Shown: positions 1-6,052, numbered from the stretch's first letter. The stretch is 9,754 bases of DNA from Bacteroidota bacterium (GCA_007128495.1 SKXH01000116.1:1-9754); one strand, 5' to 3'. Notes: generated from the sequence alone by a model not told the origin. Numbers and translations are program-made.

Positions 1-1106
1 TACTGCAAAACACCCTTGACCTCCGGTTTGATCACCGCGGTATGAAAACATCGTTATTTGCAAATCCGGTCGTGTATCACTACCCGGATCAGGATCTCGA
101 CATACTGCTCAGGCAGGCGTACCTCGATCTGCATTTCGACAGCATGGATATACGAGTCGGCAAGCAGCAGATCATATGGGGTAAAGCCGACGGTGTATTT
201 ATCACCGATATCCTATCGCCGAAAGATCTCCGGGAGTTCTTACTACCGGATTTCGAGGAGATTCGTCTCGGCATCAACGCATTGAAAATGAGTTATTACA
301 GCGGCAACTCAACATATGAGTTCGTCTGGATGCCCGTATTCCAGGAAGGGATACTGCCGTCGGATACATCACGGTGGGCGCCGCGTAAACCCGATTTACT
401 TGCAGGTGCGGAATACGACTACTCAAACGCCGAAGTTGAGAAGAAGTTAGAGAACAGTCAGTTTGCCTTCAGGTATTCACTGCTTGCAAGCGCGGCAGAC
501 GTCGAGCTTGTCGCGGCGTATGTATGGGATGAGCTGCCGACGAATCGCGTGTACAGATCATACGACCCGGAGACGAATCAGATGACGGATATAACCGTGC
601 GTCCCGAACACCACCGTCTCGGTGTATTCGGCGGGAGTTTCAGCACGACACAAGGCGGGGTTGTGATACGCGGTGAGGGTGCGTACTATACCGGCAAGCA
701 TTTTAATACAACCGAGCCCGCTCACATCGGTGGCACAGTCCGGCGGGATTACCTCCACTATCTGGCGGGAGTGGAATATATTCTGTGGGGTGCCACCGTG
801 GGCGGGCAGTTGATGCAGGAAACGATCCTGAATCATGACGATTACATTATGCAGGATCAGTTCAGAAACACTGCGACGTTCCTCATTTCGAAAGATTACC
901 GGCGTGAAACGATTAAACTTGAACTGTTCACTTATTACGGAATCGACGATAACGACGCGCTTATCAGGCCGTCGATTACCTACGATTTTGCCGACGGTTT
1001 CGAGATACTTGCCGGAGCGAACATCTTTCTCGGTGACGGGACGGGATACTTCGGTCAGTTTGAGAAGAACGATATGATTTATGCGAAAGTGAAATACAAC
1101 TTTTAG
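1..1106 (+). CDS. DUF1302-like outer-membrane beta-barrel protein, 5'-truncated by window edge
   Basis: The reading frame is open from the first complete codon at position 3, with no stop before the ATG at 42, and the residues before that ATG (LQNTLDLRFDHRG) look like barrel strand sequence. I therefore read this as the C-terminal ~367 residues of a longer protein and not as a gene starting at 42. The segment with GKQQIIWGKADGVF followed by DILSPKDLREF matches the conserved 'GKQ..WG...NP.DL' region of DUF1302-type proteins as I know them. Alternating hydrophobic/polar strands, many aromatic residues, and an ending in KVKYNF with a terminal Phe are typical of an outer-membrane beta-barrel recognised by the BAM machinery. 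Substrate and role are unknown; some relatives are found near respiratory or hydrocarbon genes, but nothing here proves such a link. It ends in TAG, showing TAG is a normal stop in this genome. Confidence 0.75.
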   Translation, partial: LQNTLDLRFDHRGMKTSLFANPVVYHYPDQDLDILLRQAYLDLHFDSMDIRVGKQQIIWGKADGVFITDILSPKDLREFLLPDFEEIRLGINALKMSYYSGNSTYEFVWMPVFQEGILPSDTSRWAPRKPDLLAGAEYDYSNAEVEKKLENSQFAFRYSLLASAADVELVAAYVWDELPTNRVYRSYDPETNQMTDITVRPEHHRLGVFGGSFSTTQGGVVIRGEGAYYTGKHFNTTEPAHIGGTVRRDYLHYLAGVEYILWGATVGGQLMQETILNHDDYIMQDQFRNTATFLISKDYRRETIKLELFTYYGIDDNDALIRPSITYDFADGFEILAGANIFLGDGTGYFGQFEKNDMIYAKVKYNF

Positions 1107-1259
1107 AGAAATATCATGAAAACGATACACAACGATACTGCTTGAACGAATGTATATGAAAAACTAAAATTTTTTTAAATCATATGTTAGTTAACATTAA
1201 CAACAAATTGGGTAAACTCCCTGCCCAAATGAAAGAAATAAGAAAAACCCAGGGAGAAA

Positions 1260-1327
1260 CCCACCTACGCTAAAGAGCAGCTTCGGTGGGCAGGCAATCT
1301 CCGCCGGAGGCGGATGCGCCTCCGGCG
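1260..1327. repeat. Compound palindromic repeat in a 255-nt gap
   Basis: The 1107-1361 gap contains two stacked inverted repeats. CCCACC (1260-1265) pairs with GGTGGG (1285-1290). A perfect 11-bp GC-rich stem follows, CGCCGGAGGCG (1302-1312) with CGCCTCCGGCG (1317-1327), around a 4-nt loop. The left arm can instead fold into a competing short hairpin, TCCGCC (1300-1305) with GGCGGA (1309-1314). No T-tract follows, so it is not an obvious intrinsic terminator. The sequence style is like dispersed palindromic elements seen in many environmental genomes (from memory). It lies 20 nt before the Shine-Dalgarno of the next gene, so it will be in or near that gene's 5' leader. The rest of the gap is AT-rich, with a further 7-bp inverted pair at 1217-1223 and 1250-1256. 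Confidence 0.6.
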
Positions 1328-1361
1328 CAAATCATTCATTCATTTATAAGGAGGTACTATC

Positions 1362-2033
1362 ATGAAACGCTTAATTTCATTAACAGCAGCTCTCGTGCTG
1401 GTTATCGGCATGACGTCAACCGGCTTTGCCCAGGATAAAACCGGGAATATCGGTTTGTCTGCATCGGGTGGTGCATTATTTCCAATCCACGGCGGCTATA
1501 CAACTGCCGGATTGGATTTGGGCGATGTAGTCAAGACAGGGCCGAATTTCCGGTTCGGTCTGAGTTACTGGTTCAATCCGGTCTTCGCACTGGAAGGCGC
1601 CTTTAACATAAACTACATGTATTACGAGGATGTCTATGCAGGCGATCTCGGTTCAGACCCCACGTGGGTTATGCCGAATTTCACGCTTAACGGCATTATG
1701 AATCTCGGACCCCTCATCAATCCGCAAAGCCGGGTTTCCCCGTATGTGTCACTCGGTATGGGGGTTTATCCGTGGTGGGTAAATGATGACGGAGTTACCG
1801 GTGACAAAGTACGGTCACCGTACAATCAAACCGAAGATTTCTCTGCAACCAATTTCGGATTGAACGCCGGAGCCGGTATAGAATTCGCACTCAGCCGGAA
1901 CGTATCAATCTTCGGTCAGGGGAAATATGAATATATATTCTCCGAGGATACCGGAACATTCGGACCGTATTTTGAAGATCAAGGATTCTTTGCGTTCGAT
2001 ATCGGGTTGACATATTATTTACCCACCCGTTAA
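1362..2033 (+). CDS. Small secreted outer-membrane beta-barrel protein
   Basis: A 223-residue protein with a standard Sec signal peptide: KR at positions 2-3, a hydrophobic core at about 7-18, and a probable cleavage after GFA (residue 23). The mature part is built of short amphipathic strands rich in Gly, Tyr, Phe and Asn (for example FRFGLSYWF, SPYVSLGMGVYPWW, NFGLNAGAGIEFAL) and ends in FAFDIGLTYYLPTR. That pattern fits an eight-stranded OmpA/OmpW-like barrel of the 'OMP_b-brl' type. No peptidoglycan-binding domain is present. The start is well supported: AAGGAGG at 1348-1354 sits 7 nt before the ATG, the strongest ribosome binding site in the window, suggesting high expression. It follows a palindromic repeat and precedes the tetR-type gene in the same direction. 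Specific function is not recognisable. Confidence 0.82.
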   Translation: MKRLISLTAALVLVIGMTSTGFAQDKTGNIGLSASGGALFPIHGGYTTAGLDLGDVVKTGPNFRFGLSYWFNPVFALEGAFNINYMYYEDVYAGDLGSDPTWVMPNFTLNGIMNLGPLINPQSRVSPYVSLGMGVYPWWVNDDGVTGDKVRSPYNQTEDFSATNFGLNAGAGIEFALSRNVSIFGQGKYEYIFSEDTGTFGPYFEDQGFFAFDIGLTYYLPTR

Positions 2034-2060
2034 TGGGAAGATCGCCAATACTATGCACTA

Positions 2061-2089
2061 TGTAGGGCGATCAGTCTGGTCGCCCTACA
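2061..2089. repeat. 10-bp perfect palindrome between barrel gene and tetR-type gene
   Basis: TGTAGGGCGA (2061-2070) and TCGCCCTACA (2080-2089) form a perfect 10-bp stem around a 9-nt loop. It begins 27 nt after the barrel gene's stop and ends 29 nt before the TetR-family start. The downstream bases are AAAATTTAATC, too poor in T for a convincing rho-independent terminator. Possible roles are an mRNA 3'-end stabiliser, a dispersed palindromic repeat, or, since a TetR-type repressor follows at once, an operator. The dispersed-repeat reading seems likeliest because 'GTAGGGCGA' palindromes are frequent in environmental genomes (from memory). Confidence 0.6.
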
Positions 2090-2118
2090 AAATTTAATCT
2101 TGAAGAGAAGGGGAAAAT

Positions 2119-2733
2119 ATGACGAAGCAAGTTTCTTACCGGGAAAGAATACTTGAATACGCGAAGGAAAAATTTTTCAAGCACGGTTTTAAAAAAGTTA
2201 CCATGGATGAACTGGCTGCGGAAATGCATATGAGTAAAAAGACAATATATAAATTTTTTCCGTCCAAGCATATTCTTATTGAGTCGGTTATAGAAAAACA
2301 AATCGTCGATACAACGGATGCCTACAATAAAATTATACACGCTCATCTTGACTACATTGAACGTCTATATAACCTATGGATGCTCATCGGAAAAAACTAT
2401 GTCATATTCGGGAAAACTTATCAGGGCGAATTGCGTACATACGATTATGCACTTTGGAAGCAGGTGGAAGAGATACGAAAAACAGTGTTCGATAATTTCC
2501 TGTCCTTTCTTAGTGAAGGGATATTCACACGAGTTATACGTTCTGATTTTCGCAAGGAGGTTATCCTCCCATCATACCTCGGTGCACTGCGTGGTGTAAT
2601 ACATGAATCGGATATTGCGCAGTATTCTTTTTCCGTTAATGAGGCATTATCTACTATTTCAACAATGATATTTGAAGGAATGCTGAGCGATACCGGAAAA
2701 AGACAATTTAGATTCTTTAACAATAAAAGGTAA
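2119..2733 (+). CDS. TetR/AcrR-family transcriptional regulator
   Basis: A 204-residue protein of typical TetR length. The N-terminal helix-turn-helix spans about residues 8-55: an opening helix (RILEYAKEKFFKHGF), then VTMDELAAEMHMS and the recognition helix KKTIYKFFPSK, which closely follows the family pattern. The remainder is a helical ligand-binding and dimerisation domain with no recognisable inducer signature. AAGGGG at 2108-2113 sits 5 nt before the ATG. The stop is followed after only 4 nt by the next gene, a small membrane protein, so the two are probably co-transcribed and the regulator may control itself and that partner. The GTAGGGCGA palindrome just upstream is one candidate operator. 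Confidence 0.9.
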   Translation: MTKQVSYRERILEYAKEKFFKHGFKKVTMDELAAEMHMSKKTIYKFFPSKHILIESVIEKQIVDTTDAYNKIIHAHLDYIERLYNLWMLIGKNYVIFGKTYQGELRTYDYALWKQVEEIRKTVFDNFLSFLSEGIFTRVIRSDFRKEVILPSYLGALRGVIHESDIAQYSFSVNEALSTISTMIFEGMLSDTGKRQFRFFNNKR

Positions 2734-2737
2734 ATAA

Positions 2738-3097
2738 ATGAAAATCAAAATATCATCGATGGTCAGTATTGCGGTTGGGTTACTCTCATTGATATCGGGG
2801 TTTTCTGTTTTAACCGGAATGCGGGAGGTCGATTACTTTACAATTACTTCACTAATTATATACAACACTACTGCAGGTGCTGTCGCCTTGATAGCAGGTA
2901 TAGGGTTATGGCAGCGAAAATCGTGGTCGATGAGGTTGACTGCGGTTATTGCCGCCTCTCATCTCACCGTTCTAACGTTCGTAAGTTTCGGGTATTTAAA
3001 GGGTGGTCCCGTTGCCATAGAGAGTCTGTATGCGATGCTATCCAGGGTAGCCGTATGGGCAGGGATTGTGTTACTTATATCGAACAGGAACAAATAA
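2738..3097 (+). CDS. Small four-helix integral membrane protein of unknown function
   Basis: A 119-residue hydrophobic protein. By eye it has four membrane segments, at roughly residues 7-27, 40-58, 68-86 and 98-115, with charged turns (REVD, QRKSWSMR) between them and a basic C-terminus (SNRNK). There is no signal peptide, catalytic motif or cysteine. The start lies 4 nt after the TetR-family stop, which argues for translational coupling and a shared function, perhaps as a target of that regulator. I do not recognise the family; small four-helix proteins of this kind are often annotated only as hypothetical membrane proteins. The following 162 nt (3098-3259) hold no other gene; their last 53 nt are the first copy of a duplicated leader. 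Confidence 0.75.
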   Translation: MKIKISSMVSIAVGLLSLISGFSVLTGMREVDYFTITSLIIYNTTAGAVALIAGIGLWQRKSWSMRLTAVIAASHLTVLTFVSFGYLKGGPVAIESLYAMLSRVAVWAGIVLLISNRNK

Positions 3098-3206
3098 ACG
3101 GAAAATCCCCCTATAACAAGTAAAAATGAGCATTTTGAGGAAATATGAATTTTTAATTATAAATAATTACATTACTTAATAGAGGGAGTTGGCGGCAGCT
3201 AATCAG

Positions 3207-3259
3207 CACGGGATGGAATAAATAAATCCGGTATTTATTCACAACAGAAAGGCGCTATC
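3207..3259 (+). promoter_or_regulatory. Duplicated leader, copy 1, upstream of the first coiled-coil gene
   Basis: The block starting CACGGGAT and running to the start codon aligns almost base for base with 3668-3721. Both copies share CACGGGAT, then AATAA, CGGTATT/GGGTATT and ATTCACAA at the same spacing from the ATG. Preservation of non-coding sequence along with the paralogous gene suggests that it holds a shared promoter, operator or translation-control element. This copy has GGAATAAA where copy 2 has a canonical TATAAT, and a weak Shine-Dalgarno (GAAAGG, about 8 nt from the ATG). Confidence 0.55.
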
Positions 3260-3598
3260 ATGGGACAGGCAAGAAAGTCACCGAAGAAGAAAGAGACAAA
3301 AGAGGAGGTGTTGAAAAAGGAAATATCTGCGTCGGTTAGCAGAAGAGCAACGACAAAGATTAATGAGGTGAAAGAGCGGGTAGACAGTCTCGAAGAACAG
3401 GTTGCAGGTGTTCAGCAGTCGATCGACAGCCATATCGAGGAATCGACAAATAAATTTTCACAGCTGCGTGATCAACTGGAAGCGCTGGAAAGACGCCTGC
3501 TCTCTTTAATCGAGACGATACAGGAGGATATTGATAAGACCCGCCGTGACAAAGGCGAATCGCCCGGCGAAGAACAGCAATCACCATCACCTTTTTGA
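3260..3598 (+). CDS. Charged coiled-coil protein, first of a tandem pair
   Basis: A 112-residue, signal-less, very hydrophilic protein without cysteine or tryptophan. Three zones are visible: a basic N-terminus (MGQARKSPKKKETKEEV, residues 1-17), a long helical heptad-repeat region at about 18-95 (TTKINEVKERVDSLEEQV, later LRDQLEALERRLLSLIETI), and a Pro/Ser/Glu-rich tail ending in QSPSPF. It is clearly paralogous to the gene at 3722-4048: the first 37 residues are close to identical, the centre has diverged and carries a 4-residue length difference, and the LERR helix and the tail are again conserved. No characterised family is recognised. A basic head on a coiled coil would suit binding to nucleic acid or another acidic polymer, but that is speculation. 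Confidence 0.75.
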   Translation: MGQARKSPKKKETKEEVLKKEISASVSRRATTKINEVKERVDSLEEQVAGVQQSIDSHIEESTNKFSQLRDQLEALERRLLSLIETIQEDIDKTRRDKGESPGEEQQSPSPF

Positions 3599-3667
3599 AT
3601 TATAACGGTTATCAACAGGAATAAATCAGGGGCGGTAATATTATACATTGCGCCGGATTATGTTCAT

Positions 3668-3721
3668 CACGGGATATAATAAAATACACCGGGTATTCAT
3701 TCACAAAATAGGAGTACTACT
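3668..3721 (+). promoter_or_regulatory. Duplicated leader, copy 2, with TATAAT-like box
   Basis: This is the second copy of the leader found at 3207-3259, ending at the second coiled-coil start codon. It contains TATAAT at 3675-3680, matching a sigma-70-type -10 hexamer, but I find no convincing -35 at normal spacing. TAGGAG just before 3715 provides a better Shine-Dalgarno than copy 1, about 7 nt from the ATG. The separate leader suggests that the second gene is transcribed independently and not only by read-through. Confidence 0.55.
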
Positions 3722-4048
3722 ATGGGACAGGCAAGAAAAACACCGCGGAAGAAAGAAACAAAAGAAGATGTGCTGAAAAAAGAAATCACCACGGCGGTGA
3801 ACAGGCGAACGACAACGAAGATAAACGAAGTAAAAGCGCTTGTAGAGAATGTTGAAGAGCGGGTTCAAAATCATCTGAAATATCACGAAGAAGGATCCGA
3901 CCATACACACTCACAATTAGAGAGCCGGTTGGATGAGCTTGAACGGCGAGTGTTACGTATGATCGATGAGCTGCGCAACGAGGTGAATAAAATACGTGGT
4001 GAACAGGGAACATCGGGAGAAGAACCGCAGTCGCCTTCTCATTTTTAA
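3722..4048 (+). CDS. Charged coiled-coil protein, second of a tandem pair
   Basis: A 108-residue paralogue of the preceding gene. The head MGQARKTPRKKETKEDVLKK differs from its neighbour only by conservative changes, and RRTTTKINEV is also shared. The centre is distinct and unusually His-rich (NHLKYHEEGSDHTHSQ, residues about 50-66), which the first copy lacks. The ELERRVLRMIDELRNEV helix continues the coiled coil and the tail ends QSPSHF. The duplication covers leader and coding region, so it is a unit of about 460 bp. The His cluster could give this copy metal binding, which is of interest beside a Fur-family gene, but this is inference. A strong intrinsic terminator lies 26 nt after the stop. 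Confidence 0.75.
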   Translation: MGQARKTPRKKETKEDVLKKEITTAVNRRTTTKINEVKALVENVEERVQNHLKYHEEGSDHTHSQLESRLDELERRVLRMIDELRNEVNKIRGEQGTSGEEPQSPSHF

Positions 4049-4074
4049 TTCATTTTGATTTTCTTGTTCAATGA

Positions 4075-4107
4075 GCCGCCTGTCTGATTAAAACAGGCGG
4101 CATTTTT
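4075..4107 (+). terminator. Rho-independent terminator after the coiled-coil pair
   Basis: GCCGCCTGT (4075-4083) and ACAGGCGGC (4093-4101) form a perfect 9-bp GC-rich stem with a 9-nt loop, followed by A and five T residues (4103-4107). On the + strand this is a textbook intrinsic terminator for the coiled-coil genes. On the - strand the stem is not followed by a T-tract, so it would not efficiently end the converging transcript from fur. Confidence 0.88.
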
Positions 4108-4120
4108 AATCTATAAGATT

Positions 4121-4219
4121 TTATAGTCCTTTGACTATTCTGCGCATTTCACGGGCGTGCCCCGCTTCATCGGCAGCCATATCCTCGTTTAAACCTTTAA
4201 TGAATTCTTCTTTTGTCAT
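4121..4219 (-). CDS. 32-residue ORF resembling an internally deleted ferritin-like protein
   Basis: On the - strand, ATG at 4219-4217 opens a 32-codon frame ending in TAA at 4123-4121. An exemplary AAGGAG sits 6 nt before the start, so translation is likely. The first half, MTKEEFIKGLNEDMA, looks like the opening helix of bacterioferritin/rubrerythrin-like proteins (family usually well over 100 residues). The second half, DEAGHAREMRRIVKGL, carries an E-x-x-H element (EAGH) like a metal-binding helix of the same fold. The two join directly, as if the middle helices had been deleted in frame. It lies 43 nt downstream of the Fur-family gene in the same direction, so probably in the same transcript. 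It may be a functional miniprotein or a remnant; homology is my reading by eye. Confidence 0.6.
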   Translation of the reverse strand: MTKEEFIKGLNEDMAADEAGHAREMRRIVKGL

Positions 4220-4262
4220 TTCATTCTCCTTGGATAGTTCGTCGTGATGTGTATGTATGAGT

Positions 4263-4721
4263 TTATGCAGCTTTACATTTTTTGCAAAATCCGTAAAACT
4301 GAATTACATGGTCGGTTATGTGGAACGAGTGTTTTTGCGATAATGCTTTTTCGACTTTCTTTATGTACTCTATTTCTTCATCCATGAAATCGTCGTAGTC
4401 AATGATCCGTTTACATCCGGTACACACGAGGTGATGGTGGTGGTCCGGTTTTTTGTTTCCTTCTATCAGTTCATAGCGATGGCACCCGTCGCCGAAATGA
4501 AATTTCGTAACGATTCCCTTACGTTCGAGCGTATAGAGATTCCGGTATACGGTCGTTAGTCCGATGTTTGGGTATTTTTTATGAACCCTGTGGTATATTT
4601 CCTCGGCGGAAAGGTGCTCGGTGGTGTTGCCGAGTACTTCCAAAATTATTCTGCGCGGTTCTGTAAACCGTAACCCTTGTTCATGAAATTTTTGATTCCA
4701 GGATTTCTCTGCCTTGCCCAT
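4263..4721 (-). CDS. fur: Fur-family metal-dependent repressor (Fur or PerR type)
   Basis: A 152-residue protein of normal Fur length. The winged-helix DNA-binding domain occupies about residues 1-85, with LRFTEPRRIILEVL, HLSAEEIYHRV and the recognition helix GLTTVYRNLYTLERKGIV. The dimerisation and metal domain follows: HHHHLVCTGCKRIIDYDD (about 94-111), H131, H134, H138, and the second pair in FCKKC. The CxxC pairs C100/C103 and C146/C149 are the structural zinc site. Asp108, in the position where Fur proteins often have Glu, leaves a PerR-like peroxide sensor possible. The start codon lies 15 nt from the edge of a near-perfect Fur box (4736-4760), indicating autoregulation. No clear Shine-Dalgarno is seen. 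The downstream 32-codon ferritin-like ORF fits an iron-homeostasis unit. Confidence 0.92.
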   Translation of the reverse strand: MGKAEKSWNQKFHEQGLRFTEPRRIILEVLGNTTEHLSAEEIYHRVHKKYPNIGLTTVYRNLYTLERKGIVTKFHFGDGCHRYELIEGNKKPDHHHHLVCTGCKRIIDYDDFMDEEIEYIKKVEKALSQKHSFHITDHVIQFYGFCKKCKAA

Positions 4722-4735
4722 TGCACATCACTATT

Positions 4736-4760
4736 ATTGATAATGACAATCATTATCAAT
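4736..4760. promoter_or_regulatory. Fur box in front of the Fur-family gene
   Basis: The 19-bp core GATAATGACAATCATTATC (4739-4757) differs from the classical Fur box consensus (GATAATGATAATCATTATC) at one base. The dyad extends to 11 perfectly paired bases on each side (ATTGATAATGA and TCATTATCAAT) around a 3-nt centre. It is placed 15-39 nt upstream of the - strand start codon, where bound repressor would block transcription. It also overlaps the likely start of the decayed sfsA on the + strand, so it may once have served both directions. Confidence 0.92.
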
Positions 4761-5291
4761 GATTTTCCCCTCGAACGAACGCGATTTGTTGAATGCCCAA
4801 ACAGATTCCTCATCCGATGTGCATTGGAAGATGGTGACAAAAATGTCGTTGAAGCCCATCTTGCCGATCCGGGTAGATTGAAAGAATTACTCGTGCCGGG
4901 AAGACACGTATGGCTTCGTACCGTTAACAATCCCAAAAGAAAGACATAGTGGTCTGCAGTTCTCTGTGAAACCCCCGACGGCAACGGATTTGTATCTATT
5001 GACGCGACGCTTCCCAATCGACTCATTGCAAAGGCATTACAGATGAATGCAATGAAAGAATTTTGTGGATATTCAGAAATCAAAACGAGACAGACCGTCG
5101 AAGGGTCGCGATAGGATTTTTTACCTGAGGATCCTGATAAAAGACCTCTTCTTATTGAATTGAAAAGTGTTACGCTTGTGGAAAACGGCACCGGATTATT
5201 CCCCGATGCCGTCACCACACGTGGCGCAAAACATGTACGCACACTTGCGAAATTGGTTCGGGAACGACGGTATGACGGTGCAATTCTGTAA
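4743..5291 (+). pseudogene. sfsA: Decayed sfsA (sugar fermentation stimulation protein / nuclease family)
   Basis: One frame from ATG 4743 reads through recognisable SfsA landmarks in order: FPLERTRFVECPNRF, the PGRLKELLVPG segment, NNPKRKT, SIDATLPNRLIAKAL, GYSEIK, GSR-x-DF, LIELKSVTLVENGTGLFPDA, and TTRGAKHVR. It is interrupted by TAG at 4947 (after PKRKT) and TAG at 5112 (inside the usual SRxDF motif), and is closed by TAA at 5289, short of the family's normal C-terminus. A further open stretch in another frame (to about 5427) may be the shifted 3' end, but its match to SfsA is doubtful. TAG is a true stop elsewhere in the window, so recoding is unlikely. Most family residues, including the catalytic-looking E-x-K of the nuclease-like core, are intact, which implies recent decay. 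Confidence 0.85.
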
Positions 5292-5369
5292 CGCTGACTT
5301 TCTTAAGGAATATCTCAGGATGTTGGGTGCTGACACAAAGTGCCTTAACCCACCCATTTATGGAAAAAT

Positions 5370-5415
5370 CTTATTTGTAATAAGTATTTCAGACCTTATT
5401 CTCGTTTTTGAGAAT
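5370..5415. promoter_or_regulatory. Two short dyads upstream of the Rrf2-family gene (tentative)
   Basis: CTTATT-tgt-AATAAG (5370-5384) and ATTCTC-gttttt-GAGAAT (5398-5415) are two adjacent 6-bp inverted repeats in the otherwise featureless 245 nt between the sfsA remnant and the Rrf2-family start. They could be operators or a weak transcript-ending hairpin. Their distance from the start codon (over 120 nt) and their AT-rich composition make chance occurrence a serious alternative. I see no other gene in 5292-5536. Confidence 0.25.
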
Positions 5416-5536
5416 GCAGCCGTTTAATTTCTTCGATATTTCCGGTATGGAGGATCGAGTGCTAGGTGTACCAATGGCACGGGATATGCAATTGGGATTA
5501 ATAGGTCTTAATTACTAAATTGATTGGAATGCCATT

Positions 5537-6040
5537 ATGCCTCTATTATTTAGTAAATCCTGTGAATATGCGCTGCAGGCAGCGCTTTTTCTTGCCAGAC
5601 ATCGGGATCGCTCCCCTATTTTGCTCCGGGAGATATCCGATTCGCTCTATATTCCGTATCACGTTTTAAGTAAAACTATGCAAAATCTTGCAAAAAACGG
5701 CCTTCTCATTTCTAATAAAGGAATGAACGGCGGGTTTGCACTCTCACGTCATCCTTCGGAAATATTGCTTAAAGATATTGTCCATGCCATCGACGGCGAT
5801 GAGCTCTTCACCAGATGTGTGCTGGGTTTCCCGAAGTGCGGCGACAGAAACCCGTGCCCTGTGCACAATCAATGGACGAAAGCGAAAGACTCCATTCTTG
5901 AAATGCTTTATGAAAGAAATCTCGACGAACTCAGCCAGAATCTCGATACGAAAATAAATCTCATTGAAACCCTTAAAGAACGCTGTTGTGATACGAAAAG
6001 TAATCCTAATTTAAGAATAGATTTACATACGTGTTGTTAA
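5537..6040 (+). CDS. Rrf2-family transcriptional regulator with putative Fe-S cysteines
   Basis: A 167-residue protein. The N-terminal winged helix is characteristic of Rrf2: FSKSCEYALQAALFLA (5-20), LLREISDSLYIPYHVLSKTMQNLAKNGLL (29-57) and NGGFALSRHP (64-73). Residues 94-110 read C-x6-C-x5-C-x2-H (C94, C101, C107, H110), the region that carries the iron-sulphur ligands in IscR and NsrR. A redox, NO or Fe-S sensing role is therefore plausible, although the spacing matches neither exactly. The C-terminus adds CC at about 150 and a final TCC. It is followed in the same direction by moaA, a haem lipoprotein and a molybdoenzyme, so it is the obvious candidate local regulator. No strong ribosome binding site is seen. 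Confidence 0.88.
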   Translation: MPLLFSKSCEYALQAALFLARHRDRSPILLREISDSLYIPYHVLSKTMQNLAKNGLLISNKGMNGGFALSRHPSEILLKDIVHAIDGDELFTRCVLGFPKCGDRNPCPVHNQWTKAKDSILEMLYERNLDELSQNLDTKINLIETLKERCCDTKSNPNLRIDLHTCC

Positions 6041-6052
6041 TGAAAAGCAATT

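Noticed and set aside
558..1130. 190-codon open frame on the - strand
   Set aside because: It is antisense to the DUF1302-like barrel gene, with low-complexity composition and no family resemblance; the + strand frame is clearly the protein.
2061..2089. Rho-independent terminator after the small barrel gene
   Set aside because: The stem is good but is followed by AAAATTTAATC and not a T-run, so it is recorded as a palindrome only.
4646..5242. 198-codon open frame on the - strand across the sfsA region
   Set aside because: It overlaps the fur start and is antisense to recognisable SfsA sequence; its translation shows no motif. It is long only because the + strand here was formerly coding.
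4743..5291. Pyrrolysine or other TAG recoding in sfsA
   Set aside because: The first gene in the window ends in TAG as a normal stop, the sfsA frame also has a TAA, and SfsA is not a known recoded family.
5167..5427. 86-codon frame read as a separate gene
   Set aside because: Its first half is out of frame with clearly recognisable SfsA sequence and its second half has no recognisable features; it is best seen as part of the pseudogene region.
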